This document shows positions 11,014 to 21,512 of a stretch of 64,000 nt of DNA, piece after piece. Source of the stretch: Heracleum sosnowskyi (Eukaryota; Streptophyta; Magnoliopsida; Apiales; Apiaceae); assembly GCA_030848705.1 (NCBI GenBank), contig CM061236.1, positions 55,323,481 through 55,387,480 on the forward strand. Reading direction: 5' to 3'. Each line of letters starts with the position of its first letter. Positions within the stretch are counted from its first letter, which is position 1. The notes beneath the pieces were generated by a model. The model had not been told where the DNA came from, did no database searches, and worked only from the letters and a program-made list of their open reading frames with translations. The position numbers and the translations under genes were made by a program.

Positions 11014-13874
11014 TCATTCAGTCGCAAGAACGGTGAACTTCGACTCACGGTTCACCGTATTACCAACGTCATGCTTCAGCCACTGACCATTAACCTTGAA
11101 CGCTTCGTCCGGAAACTTATGGAAAATCTCTACTGCATCATGCGGAAATGCTAATTTAACCGTGATAGGCACCGACCACCTCGACTTACGCTTTCCTGGA
11201 AAAAATCTGAAACGAGACTTGAAACGCAGAACTCGTTGACCAGGCACAAATGAATGTTTCACCACCCCTCTTTCATGCCAGTCCTTAACCTTCTCCTTAT
11301 ATAGTCTGTTTCTCTCGTAGACTTTACCATACCTCAATTGATCCTGCAGTGGTTGGAGTTCAAGTGTAGGAGCTTCTTCCATAGATGGTTTAAGTCGCTC
11401 CTGAGAATTGTTCAGCTCTGCTAATCCAAGAGATTCGACTGGCGCATCAATTTTTCTTTTCCACGGAGGTGCATTCAACAACTGAAGTTGCTCTGCTCTT
11501 TCTTCGTCTTCGATATCAGAATTCCCTATCAAGACTCTCTCCACGGTATCTGACTTCAGCGATTGTTCAATCTCTGTATTGACGACAGAATCGACCATCT
11601 CCAATTTAAAGCACTCTTCTTCCTCAGTTGGAAATTTCATTGCCTTGAACACATTAAAAGTGACCTTCTGATTTTGAACCCTCATTGTAAGCTCTCCTTT
11701 CTGCACATCGATCAAAGTTCGGCCTGTAGCTAAGAACGGTCTTCCCAAGATAATCGGAATCCTCTTATCTTCCTCAAAGTCCAGAATAACAAAATCAGCA
11801 GGAAAGATAAGCTTATCCACCTTAACCAAGACATCTTCTACTATACCTCTAGGATATGTGACAGACCTATTAGCCAGCTGTAAAGACATAGTAGTAGGTT
11901 TAGGCTCAGGCAGCCCAAGTTGCATGAAGACAGACAACGACATCAGATTAATACTAGCTCCCAAGTCACACAAGCACTTGTTGAAAGATAGATTGCCGAT
12001 ACTGCATGGTATGGTGAAACTCCCTGGATCCTTGAGTTTTGGAGGTAACTTCTGCTGTAAGATAGCACTACATTCTTCTGTCAAAGCAACGGTTTCCAAC
12101 TCTTCGAGTTTCAACTTCCGTGAGAGAATACCCTTCATGAACTTTGCGTAGCTTGGCATTTGTTCTAGAGCTTCCGCAAAAGGTATGTTGATCTGCAACT
12201 TCTTGAAAACCTCCAGAAACTTAGCAAACTGTTTGTCCAACTTCTGCTTTTGAAGACGTTTAGGGAATGGCGGAGGAGGATAGACTTCCTTGCTTTCTGT
12301 ACTTTGCTTCAGAACAGATTTCTCAGTCGAATGGTCACGCTTTTCCGCTTCGTTTTCCCCCAAACCTGATTTTTCTTCCTTTTCTTCATCTTCTGGCAGA
12401 ACATCAGGCGCGAGCGCGCTCCCTAGGGCGCGGGCGTGCCCACCTTCTGTTGGGACTCCAGAAATTTTTTCGTTTTGCTTTGTTTCTGAGTTCTTGTCAC
12501 CCATAACTTTTCCAGATCGCAAGGTAACTGCCTTTACATGTTCCTTGACCTCTCTTTTGCCAGGATTAGCTTCCGTATCACTAGGGAGAGTTCCATGTAG
12601 TCTATTCAACAAGGCATTGGCACTCTGACCTATTTGATTCTCCAGAGTCTTGATTGAAACAACTTGGCTCTTGCACATTAACCTCAATTCCTCCAATTCA
12701 GACTTTTCATTAGACGACTGACCAACGTTGCCTTGAGACGGTTGTTGAAAACCTGGTGGTTGATATGGTTGCTTTGGAGCATACTGTTGCTGAAAACCAG
12801 AAGAGTTAAATGGTTTAGCTCCAAATTGTTGACCTTGATACTGCTGATACGGCTGCTGTGGTTGTTGTTGGCCTCCCTGATTGTTACTCCAGCTGAAATT
12901 CGGATGGTTCCTGTTATTCGGATGATAGGCATTAGGCACTGGCTGTTGTGATCTCTGGAAATTGCAAACTGCGCCGACTCATTAGATATGGCACATTGAG
13001 TCGTGTCATGTGCACCTGCACATAGCTCACAAACACTAGCCACCTGTTGAACTCCATAGTTAGACAGAGAATCTATCTTCATAGATAAAGCCTTTAACTG
13101 AGCTACTATTGCCGTAGCTGCATCCACTTCCAGAACTCCTGCTACCTTACCTTGTGATAACCTCTGAGTTGGATTCTGATATTCATTAGCAGCCATCATC
13201 TCAATAAGTTCATAAGCTTCATCGTAGCTTTTAGCCCAAAGAGCTCCACCTGATGCCGCATCAAGCATTGGTCGAGATTGACCTCCCAGACCATAATAAA
13301 AACAGTTGATCACCATCCAATCAGGCATTCCATGATGAGGACACTTCCTAAGCATCTCCTTGTAACGCTCCCAAGCCTCACATAAAGTTTCTCCAGAATG
13401 CTGAGTAAACTGAGTAAGGGCATTCCTGATTGCTGCTGTTTTAGCCATAGGAAAGAATTTAGTGAGAAAATTTTGAGCCAAATCCTCCCATGTAGTAATA
13501 GAACCTGCTGGTAGAGAGTGCAACCAGCCTTTAGCCTTATCCCTCAGAGAGAATGGGAAAAGTCTCAACTTCACAGCATCTTCTGACACTCCGTTGAATT
13601 TGAAGGTGTCGCATATCTCGATGAAATCCCTAATATGCATATTAGGATCTTCCGTTGGAGCACCCCCAAACTGAACTGAATTCTGCACCATCTGAATCGT
13701 GCCAGGCTTGATTTCAAAAGTATTAGCTGCAATAGCCGGCTTGACAATGCTAGATTGAATTTCATTGATCTTTGACTGAGAATAGTCCTTCAAAGCCTTT
13801 GTTTCTGCTACTGGTTCTCCCATAACTAGACTTAATTCAAGTTCTTCTTTCCGAGATTGAGAACGTGTTTGCAT
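11014..13874 (-). pseudogene. gag-protease fused to integrase C-terminus (H), one frameshift
   Basis: Translation starts at ATG 13874. The first 300 residues are a Retrotrans_gag domain (motifs FKFNGVSEDAVKLRLFPFSL, AKGWLHSLPAGSITTWEDL, NCFYYGLGGQ), then a zinc knuckle CELCAGAHDTTQC. Near 12957-12972 the frame shifts by one base. The other frame (12939-11014) continues with a Gln/Pro-rich linker typical of TAT Gag, an acidic linker, and an aspartic protease with CDLGASINLM (D about residue 325 of this second part) and ILGRPFL. Instead of RT, about 110 residues later it reads into RLYKEKVKDWHERGVV, LRFKSRFRFFPGKRKSRWS and FKVNGQWLKH: the integrase C-terminal domain. So an in-frame deletion removed RT, RNase H and the integrase core. 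Gag assembles the particle and the protease matures it; enzymes for copying must come from elsewhere. Confidence 0.88.
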
Positions 13875-13994
13875 ACACGCTCACTAGAATATCTGAAACA
13901 CACCAAACAAAGTAAAATTGATGAGAATAATCCGAGTCAGTGAACTTTAACGACCACGGATGACAAGCACATAAACTATATAAATAACACCGAG

Positions 13995-14012
13995 TCCCCG
14001 GCAGTGGCGCCA
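13995..14012 (-). other. Primer-binding site of H (tRNA-Asp)
   Basis: The plus strand reads tccccggcagtggcgcca, which matches the 3' end of plant tRNA-Asp with two differences and includes the CCA. On the element's strand it is therefore complementary to that tRNA. This is the usual primer for Athila/TAT elements. It is not a tRNA gene. Confidence 0.85.
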
Positions 14013-15444
14013 AAAACTTTTTCGCACAAAATCACGCAAGCGTACGCGGTCAACAAGTAATATATGAAAGTAGAGTTCGTTCCCACAGAGACTGCTTTGG
14101 TTACTATAGTTATGCACTTATGCAACAATGTATGGCTATTGTTCAATGCTAAGACAAGTATCAAAGTTGTGTTTTGATTAACTAAATTAACTAATCGACT
14201 TAACAAGATTATAATTAACTAAAGAGATTGCTGATTATTTACTTATGAGAATAAAACATGGGATCCTAACTTCATTAAATAATTCATCTAGAGTTTTATG
14301 TATTTAATCAATGTATGTGACAGTTATGATAACTAATCGGACAACACGAAATCAGTACACGCTACTTTCAGTATAAGTATACCAAACCACTCAAACATCC
14401 ACAAAAGAGATAGAAGTTGGGCAGACACCAATTATGCTTAGACCCTATATGTCTATAATATTTGAAAACATAACGGTTTAACGAGCAAGTTATCCATTCA
14501 GATTACATAGGGCAGGTAAGATGGTTAAAATCACCTACGAATCATGCATGACAAACATACATAAACCTATGCTAGCATGGCAAGTTCTAAACCTCTATAT
14601 CCACTTTCGCATTCAATAGAGATTAACAAACAACTTAGATGTTAGCTACGCATCCAAGAAGAATAAGCATAACCAAACTAGGATATCAATTAGCCATCAC
14701 ACACACATCTTTAAAACAATTAACTACTAAAATCCATAGATAAATCCGTTAGAATCCCACGACGACGATTAGTTCATAACCGAACCGTTCATCATCGTGG
14801 GTTCTGATGAAAACATGATCATAATAAGTCTAGAATACTGAATAAAAGTGCTAGGGTTTATGAAAGAACAAACAAGAATCCAAAGTATCGCCTAATTAGA
14901 ATAATACAAAGATAAATTGAAAAGTAGATCTTCGTTATCAGCCGTCTTCTTGTTCTCCTCACCGGTGGATGGATATATAGATAAGTATATGGTTGTATAT
15001 GAATGTATCTCTCAGAAATCATCCACCAAGTGCTTAAATAGGCTTTTCTGCTGACTTGTTGCTGCTGGTTTCCTTTTCAGAATCGAAGTTGCCTTTTTCC
15101 AGAATGTTTCAGGGGTGGGTGCGCCTGAAGGGGGTGGCCGCGCTTGGAATGATTTCACCTAGGGCGCGGGCGCGCTTGGAGGGGGTGGTCGCCCCTGACC
15201 TTCTGTCAAATTTCTCTAAAATCTTGTTTCTTGACAATTCATGCTCTCTTCAACTCCGCAACCTCTTGGCTTCTTCAACAATGATCAAATAGCACCACAT
15301 AACCCTAGAAACTTCACCACACTGCTGACGAAGCAATTCTGCATACTTAACACAAAACACATCAAAAACACCATGTACTTGAGAACAAACGATCAATTTA
15401 AGCCGATTTAGGGTGTTCCAAGTAGATATGAAATCCACTTATCA
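14013..15444 (-). repeat. 5' LTR of H
   Basis: The outer end (15444, TGATAAGTGG on the minus strand) is set by comparison with 9411. The inner end is uncertain: no clear CA terminus sits next to the primer site, and the LTR could end anywhere between 14013 and about 14066. It contains the GC-rich agggcgcgggcgcgc block at about 15161 also seen in the other LTR. Confidence 0.85.
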
Positions 15445-16295
15445 ACATGCAACAAGTTCAAAAGGAAAATGATGATGCTGTTTATGTTAAACGGGAGTTG
15501 CTTAAGAGATTTAGGCAACTAGAATCTGAACTGGAAAAAGAGAGGAAGATAATTAAAACCTGGACAAACTCTGGAAAAGGCACACATCAAGTGTTTCAAA
15601 CAGACGCAGTTGGGTTAGGTTATTGTGAGAAAGATGAACTTAGGTTTAAAGATAAAGTTAAAGTTAGAACATATCTTCCACCTATGAAATTTGTTCCTGA
15701 ATCCAGTAAGCTAATCTCTGTACTTGAAAAAGAAACTGTTAAGAGAGAACCAGTAAAAACTTGTGTTAAACAGGTTAATGTTGGTTTAATGACAGAGAAA
15801 CAATTCAAGTATAAGCTCAAAGAGGTAAAGTCTGTTGTGAAACAGAAAGTGTCCAGGAAGAACAGAAATGGAAAAGTAGGAATTAATAAAAGTGATAATC
15901 ATTTGCCTATTACTGATGCTCCTAGAAAAACATGTCATAATTATGGTAGTACTAACCATCTTGCAAGTTTCTACAAGAAGAACAAAGACATTAATTCTTT
16001 ACCCTCCAAGTCTGGAGTAAAGAATGATTATGTTAGGGTTAAACCACAGACTTTATGCACTCACTGTGGGACTACTTGGAATTCTATTTATACTTGCAAG
16101 AATTATCATTCTATTTATCATAACTATTATGAGTTAAAGCCCAATGCGAAATGGGTTAAAGTTGATTCTGCAAGTGTAAACTCTGATACTGTTAGCTTAA
16201 ACTCTGTTGATAAGAATTCCACTGCAAAAGCTAACAATGTTAAGAAAGCCAAAGGATCCAAGCAAGTCTGGATCCTTAAAACTAACTCTCAGTAA
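15445..16295 (+). pseudogene. A: gag C-terminal region (intron-like segment), truncated by H
   Basis: Aligns with D residues after its donor site: coiled-coil start (KENDDAVYV...), TWTNSGKGTHQVF, GLGYCEKDELRFKDKVKV, then a degenerate knuckle CHNYGSTNHLASFY (two Cys lost to Tyr) and an intact-looking CTHCGTTWNSIYTC. It ends KQVWILKTNSQ and a stop at 16293-16295. The 5' side is cut by H at 15444/15445. After the stop comes ttgtttgtgattgcag and then the pol exon, so this stretch would be the 3' part of the retained intron described for D. Confidence 0.85.
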
Positions 16296-16311
16296 TTGTT
16301 TGTGATTGCAG
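16283..16311 (+). promoter_or_regulatory. A: predicted 3' splice site before pol
   Basis: ctaac (16282-16286, branch-point-like) is followed by gtttgtgattgcag ending at 16311, then GG. The same arrangement occurs in D and E. Confidence 0.6.
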
Positions 16312-19300
16312 GGCATAAGGGGGAGCACCCTAGTCTTGGACAGTGGATGTTCAGGATACATGACTGGAAATAAAGCCCTGCTATCAGATTATGAGGAGAA
16401 GGCTGGCCCAAAAGTTTCCTATGGAGATGGCAACATAGGACGTACTCTGGGATATGGCAATATCAATCTTGGAAGTGTCATCATCACAAATGTAGCTCTT
16501 GTCCCAGGACTCAAGCATGATCTGCTATCTGTGAGTCAAATCTGTGACAGAGGTTATCATGTAGATTTTCAACCTGAATATTGTGAGGTTGTTAGCAAAT
16601 CTACAGGGAAAGTTGTTCTAGTTGGACACAGACGTAACAATATATATGAAGCAAGTTTGATAACAAACTCTGAAGGAAAAGCTGTATGTCTGTCTGCAAA
16701 GATGTCTAGTGAAGAGAGCTGGAAATGGCATAAAAAGCTCTCTCATCTAAATCTGAACAACATCAATGAGCTAATTCGAAAAGATCTTGTAAGGGGACTT
16801 CCAAAATCGATACTCAGCTTAGATGGTCTGTGTGATTCTTGTCAAAAGGCCAAGCAAAGGAAGTCATCTTTCAAGAAAAGAAATATGCTTTAGTCATTGT
16901 TGATGAGTACACTAGATACACCTGGGTGTACTTTCTAGCAAAGAAGGATGAAACTGCCTTAATTCTGATGGAACATGTAAAGCTACTGGATAAAGGATCA
17001 CAGTATTAAGTGAAAATCATCTGGAGTGATAATGGTACTGAATTCAGAAATGCAACAATGGAAGGATTTTGCAAGGAAAGAGGAGTGAAGCAAGAATTTT
17101 CTGCACCTGGGACTCCACAACATAATGGTGTAGTTGAAAGAAAGAACAGAACTTTAATTGAAGCTGCCAGAACAATGCTTGTTGAAGCAAAATTGCCAAC
17201 TTATTTCTGGGCAGAAGCTGTTCAAACTGCTTGTTTTACTCAAAATGCTACACTGATCAACAGGCATGGGAAAACACCATATGAGATGGTGAAGAAAAAG
17301 AAACCAAACTTGAAATATTTTCATATTTTCGGGTGCAAATGCTTTGTGTTGAAAACTCATCCTGAACAGTTGACCAAGTTTGACTTAAAGCTGATGAAGG
17401 AATTTTTGTTGGATATCCACTGTCGACTAAAGCATTCAGAGTTTATAATCTGAGAACTAAAGTGATCATGGAATCAATACATGTGTCATTTGATGACAAG
17501 AAAATAATTGGACTTGAAGATGAAGAAAATCATGATCAACTTCGCTTTGAAAATGAAGATCTAAACTCTGTTGACGTAAACTCTGATGAAGCCAATCCAA
17601 CAAACTCCGTTGAAGCATACTCTGAACCTCTACTGGTAAACACTGAGGAAGTTTCTCTGACAGAACAAAATAGAGAACCAGTTGAGGGGGAGCATGAAGA
17701 TACTTCAAGTACATCTCAGAATATTGACTCACATTCTGAAATTGAGTCAGCTGAAGAATCTGAAACAAACTCTGGCTCAAACTCTGTAAGTTCAAACACT
17801 GAGCAGTCCAATTCAGGGGGAGCCTCAGAGAATACAGATGGACATCAAGAAAATCAGTAAAGCATGGATCAAGGGGGAGGATCTAATAATGGTGAAAGAA
17901 GCCACTTACCTACATCAAGAAAGTGGACACAGGCTCATACACCTGATCTGATTATTGGAGATCCAGATGCAAATGTAAGAACAAGAAGTGCTACAGCAAA
18001 TGAATGTCTGTCTCATGCATTCATATCTCAAACAGATCCTAAGAAAGTGGATGAAGCTCTTCAAGATGCTAACTGGATAACAGCAATGCAGGAGGAATTG
18101 AATGAGTTTGAAAGAAATGAAGTCTGGACACTTGTACCAAGACCCAAGAACAGATATGTTGTTGGTACAAAGTGGGTTTTCAGGAACAAGACTGACAGTG
18201 AGGGAGTAATTACAAGGAACAAGGCTAGACTTGTGGCAAAAGGATATTCACAGCAAGAAGGAATTGACTATGATGAAACCTTTGCTCCAGTTGCAAGGTT
18301 GGAAGCCATAAGGATTTTTCTAGCATATGCTGCTCACAAAAAGTTTAAAGTCTTTCATATGGATGTGAAGAGTGCTTTTCTCAATGGGAAACTTGAAGAA
18401 GAAGTGTTTGTTGAACAGCCACCAGGGTTTGTGGACCCCAAGCACCCAGATTATGTCTATAGGCTTGACAAAGCACTTTATGGACTAAAGCAGGCACCTA
18501 GAGCATGGTATGAAACTCTGGCTCAATTTCTTTTAGAAAGTGGGTTCACTAGAGGTACAATTGATAAAACCTTGTTCTATTTCAATACTGGTAATGATTT
18601 GCTTTTAGTTCAAATCTATGTGGATGATATAATCTTTGGGTCTACTAATGATAAACTCTGTAAGAAGTTTGCCAAGCTTATGCAGTCCAGGTACCAAATG
18701 AGCATGATGGGAGAGCTTAGTTATTTTCTAGGCTTGCAGGTAAAGCAAACAGATGATGGGATTTTTATCAATCAAGCAAAATATACCAGAAATCTTCTCA
18801 AGAAATTTGGTATGCTTGATAGTTCATCTGCAACAACTCCTATGGCAACTTCAACAAAGCTAGACAAAGACACAAGAGCTTCAGTAGATATGACAAACTA
18901 CAGAGGCATGATAGGGTCTCTTCTTTATCTAACTGCAAGTAGACCAGACATCATGTATGCAACCTGTCTTTGTGCAAGATTTCAAGCTGATCCAAGAGAG
19001 CCTCATCTAACAGCTGTGAAGAGGATTTTCAAATATCTCAAAGGAACCATAACCCTGGGTTTGTGGTATCCTAGAGAATCAGAGTTTAAGCTTGTTGGTT
19101 ACTCTGATGCAGACTTTGCAGGTTGTAAGATTGACAGAAAGAGCACTAGTGGAAGCTGTCAATTTCTAGGTGACAGACTAGTTTCTTGGTACAACAAGAA
19201 ACATAAATCAATTTCCACATCTACTGCTGAAGCAGAGTAAGTTGGTAGATGTTGTGCACATATTCTGTGGATGAAGAATCAATTGCTCGATTATGGGTTA

Positions 19301-19555
19301 AGGTACTCTAAAATACCTATTTTCTATGATAATCAAAGTGCTATTGCTATGACAGGAAATCCAGTACAGCACTCCATGACCAAGCACATCAGCATAAGGT
19401 ATCACTTTATCAGGGAACATGTGGAGGAAGGAAATATTGAGCTTCATTTTGTGTCTACAGATCAACAGCTTGCAGATATCTTCACCAAGCCTTTGAGTGA
19501 AGCTACATTTACAAGACTGGTGAATGAACTAGGAATGATCTCTGGTTTCGACTAG
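16312..19555 (+). pseudogene. A: pol (protease, integrase, RT, RNase H), broken
   Basis: Protease DSGCSGYMTG is present; the usual His is Tyr. The integrase HHCC finger (WHKKLSHL...CDSCQKAK) is followed near 16875 by a deletion of about 85 bp that removes the first catalytic Asp region. A TAA then stands at about 17008-17010. DNGTEF and NGVVERKN remain. One A lost near 17389 shifts the frame, and GAG became TAA at 17858-17860. RT is long and open from 17864 with YVDD at 18617-18628. Another deletion near 19237-19250 removes the AEAEYIAAGS region of RNase H, while QLADIFTKPL survives. A full-length relative is B at 24749-29338. Confidence 0.92.
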
Positions 19556-20272
19556 AGATACTGGTTAGACTCAAAATTAACTCTTCTTTGATTTGTTGCT
19601 CATGTTTCTATGAGTATGTTAACTGTCATGCAAATCATGTTGCTAAACTCTGTTAGCATACTCTGTTAGCATACTCTGTTGGTTAAACTCTGATGTTATA
19701 CTCTGATTGTGGTATTGTCTGAAACATAAAAACCGATGAAGAAAATAGTATGAAGCATGATTGTCAGTAAGTAATCATGAACCATTCTGAGTTATATAAG
19801 ATCTGATCTCAAATGTGTGCAGAAACTTTACACAGCATGATACTGTCTCTATATTTCTAGAATCTCTTAGTTTATTGGTCCTATACACTGAGTCTGTATT
19901 AGCTGTTTGCACTTTCTCTCATAAATGATATGTGCTAAATGATGTTAGTCTAAACTCTTCTAATTAGTTGCTACTACATCACCCCCAAGAAAAAGATGCA
20001 TAAATAATGCACAAATTCCTTTGAGATCATGTTGTGCCTAGGAAGATCCAGGAACTTATTATATGAAATAAGGGCTAAAATTTGAAATTATTGGTGACTA
20101 GTACCAACCACTGATTACTGGAAAAGAAAAAAAAAATTAAGATAGGGGGTGAAAACAAATAAATACATATAAAGGTACAGAGTTTAGATGACATCAGATT
20201 TTGTTTTCTAAATGAGAGTTTGGGCAACCAGTTTTTACTGATTTAATTTGTGGATTTTATGCACTTTGAGAT
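19556..20272 (+). other. A: post-pol spacer
   Basis: Non-coding DNA collinear with 29339-30073 of B. It includes a near-tandem gttagcatactct repeat (19655-19680) and AAACTCTGA-type motifs (for example 19685-19693). Element E inserted after gagat (20268-20272), so the third ORF of A is not in view here. Confidence 0.8.
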
Positions 20273-21352
20273 TGTAAAGCATAATGTAACATAAGATGTA
20301 AAAGAGATAACTGCAACTTAACAAAGGACAAGACATACAATAATATTAACAGAAGCACATGAATCCAGAATCAAAGAAGAATAGGTAAACTCAAAAAATC
20401 AAAATACGTTATGTATTCTTGAAGTCCGTAAACAGGTCACGGAAAGAAGTTCATGAAAATGTTCAAGCCTCAGTGACAGCAAAAGAATCAAGACTTTCAA
20501 GAGGACAGAAGTATGTGAATGATTTAGGGTTAAGTACCACGGGATTCCAGTGATTTAAACGAAGCAACCAGAACGACAAAGGACTTATCAGAAGCATTGA
20601 ATTGAAGACATAAAAGGAGAATTGATCAAGTGATTATTCATCTGTGAACCAGACCAGTTGCACTAGGTGATGACACTTGAAAGATCAAGGTGTTTTATCG
20701 TCTCAGAAGAAATTGATACAGTCTAAAACTGAAACACCCTGAAGCTTAGAAGCTTTTCTAAAAGATCAAGGACAAGAAAAGGATTCGATAGTTTTTCTAT
20801 TTAGAAAACTATCGAATGGGATTTAAGAAAACCATTTGAAAACTAAAGTAAAGGAATTTACTTTTCGATAGTTTTTATTCGATAGTTTTCAAATATGGGA
20901 GCAGGTGAAACGTTTGTTTTGTTGGACAGGTTGATGAGAATTGGACGGCCAAGATTGTTTCAACAATTAAGGTTTGATAGTTTTCTAAAACAAAAGCCTA
21001 CAATTACTAAGAGAGAGGCAGTGTCTTCCTCAGTCAGGTTAATTCACACAGAAGCAATTACGGAGAGAGAGATTGAGCCAGAGAGAAAATACCATAGAAA
21101 TTAATTCTGCTTAAACTCTTTCATTGTATTGATTGTGAATAACCTAGAACTCATTGAAGCTAATCTACGGATTAGAAATTGTAGCACCCTTCGAGGATTA
21201 TATTTATAAAATGATATATTCCCCGACTCTTGGTTTGGTTTGGTGTGTTTGATTTCGTTATAGAACTGAATGAATTATCCGCGAACGAAATTAAATGATT
21301 TGTGAGTATCGTATTCAACCCCCCCCCCTTCTACGATACTTTGGACCTAACA
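20273..21352 (+). repeat. 5' LTR of E, 1080 bp
   Basis: Starts TGTAAAGCATAATG and ends GGACCTAACA before the primer site. It contains ttcgatagttttt hairpin sequences (20787-20818 and 20865-20892) and a terminal stem (AGTATCGTA/TACGATACT, 21305-21340) around a run of C. A TATA-like ttatatttataaaa lies near 21199. Confidence 0.92.
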
Positions 21353-21354
21353 AT

Positions 21355-21366
21355 TGGTATCAAAGC
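21355..21366 (+). other. Primer-binding site of E (tRNA-iMet, one mismatch)
   Basis: tggtatcaaagc; the other copia elements here read tggtatcagagc. A G-to-A change at the tenth base would weaken priming slightly. Confidence 0.85.
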
Positions 21367-21512
21367 TACTTGATTGATATACAAATCAGATCCGGTGAAT
21401 GAGACCAAAATCAAACGTAGCGTGAAAATTCGAAGCAAATTTTTTAACTTTCAAATTTTTTCATTTAATTGGAATTTCTTGAATTTTAAACAATTTGAAA
21501 TTTTCAGAAACC

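Larger units (their letters stand above)
8232..15444 (-). mobile_element. Element H: Athila/TAT-like gag-protease element without RT or integrase core
   Basis: Minus-strand element with two LTRs (8232-9411, truncated by G's insertion; about 14013-15444), a polypurine tract at 9412-9424, and a primer site complementary to the 3' end of tRNA-Asp at 13995-14012. The internal region is only about 4.6 kb and encodes Gag, a DLGAS protease and the integrase C-terminal domain; RT, RNase H and the integrase catalytic core are absent. By eye the two LTRs differ at about 17 of 1180 shared positions. It interrupts the gag region of element A. Its deleted structure resembles the non-autonomous terminal-repeat elements with a gag domain (TR-GAG) described in plants. 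Confidence 0.85.
15445..20272 (+). mobile_element. Element A: decayed family-1 copia (SIRE-like), middle part
   Basis: The left part lies off-window beyond the H/G insertions and the right part lies beyond E. What is seen runs from the gag C-terminal region through protease, integrase, RT and RNase H to the post-pol spacer. It is collinear with D and B but carries frameshifts, stops and small deletions, consistent with its being the oldest layer. Confidence 0.9.

Noticed and set aside
12684..12960. Programmed frameshift between gag and protease of H
   Set aside because: No slippery heptamer seen at the shift. The tail of the first frame has no domain, and the shift lies in the middle of a region that normally reads in one frame, so a simple indel is likelier.
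13995..14012. tRNA-Asp-like sequence
   Set aside because: Only the 3' 18 bases are present and they abut the LTR; this is a primer-binding site, not a tRNA gene.
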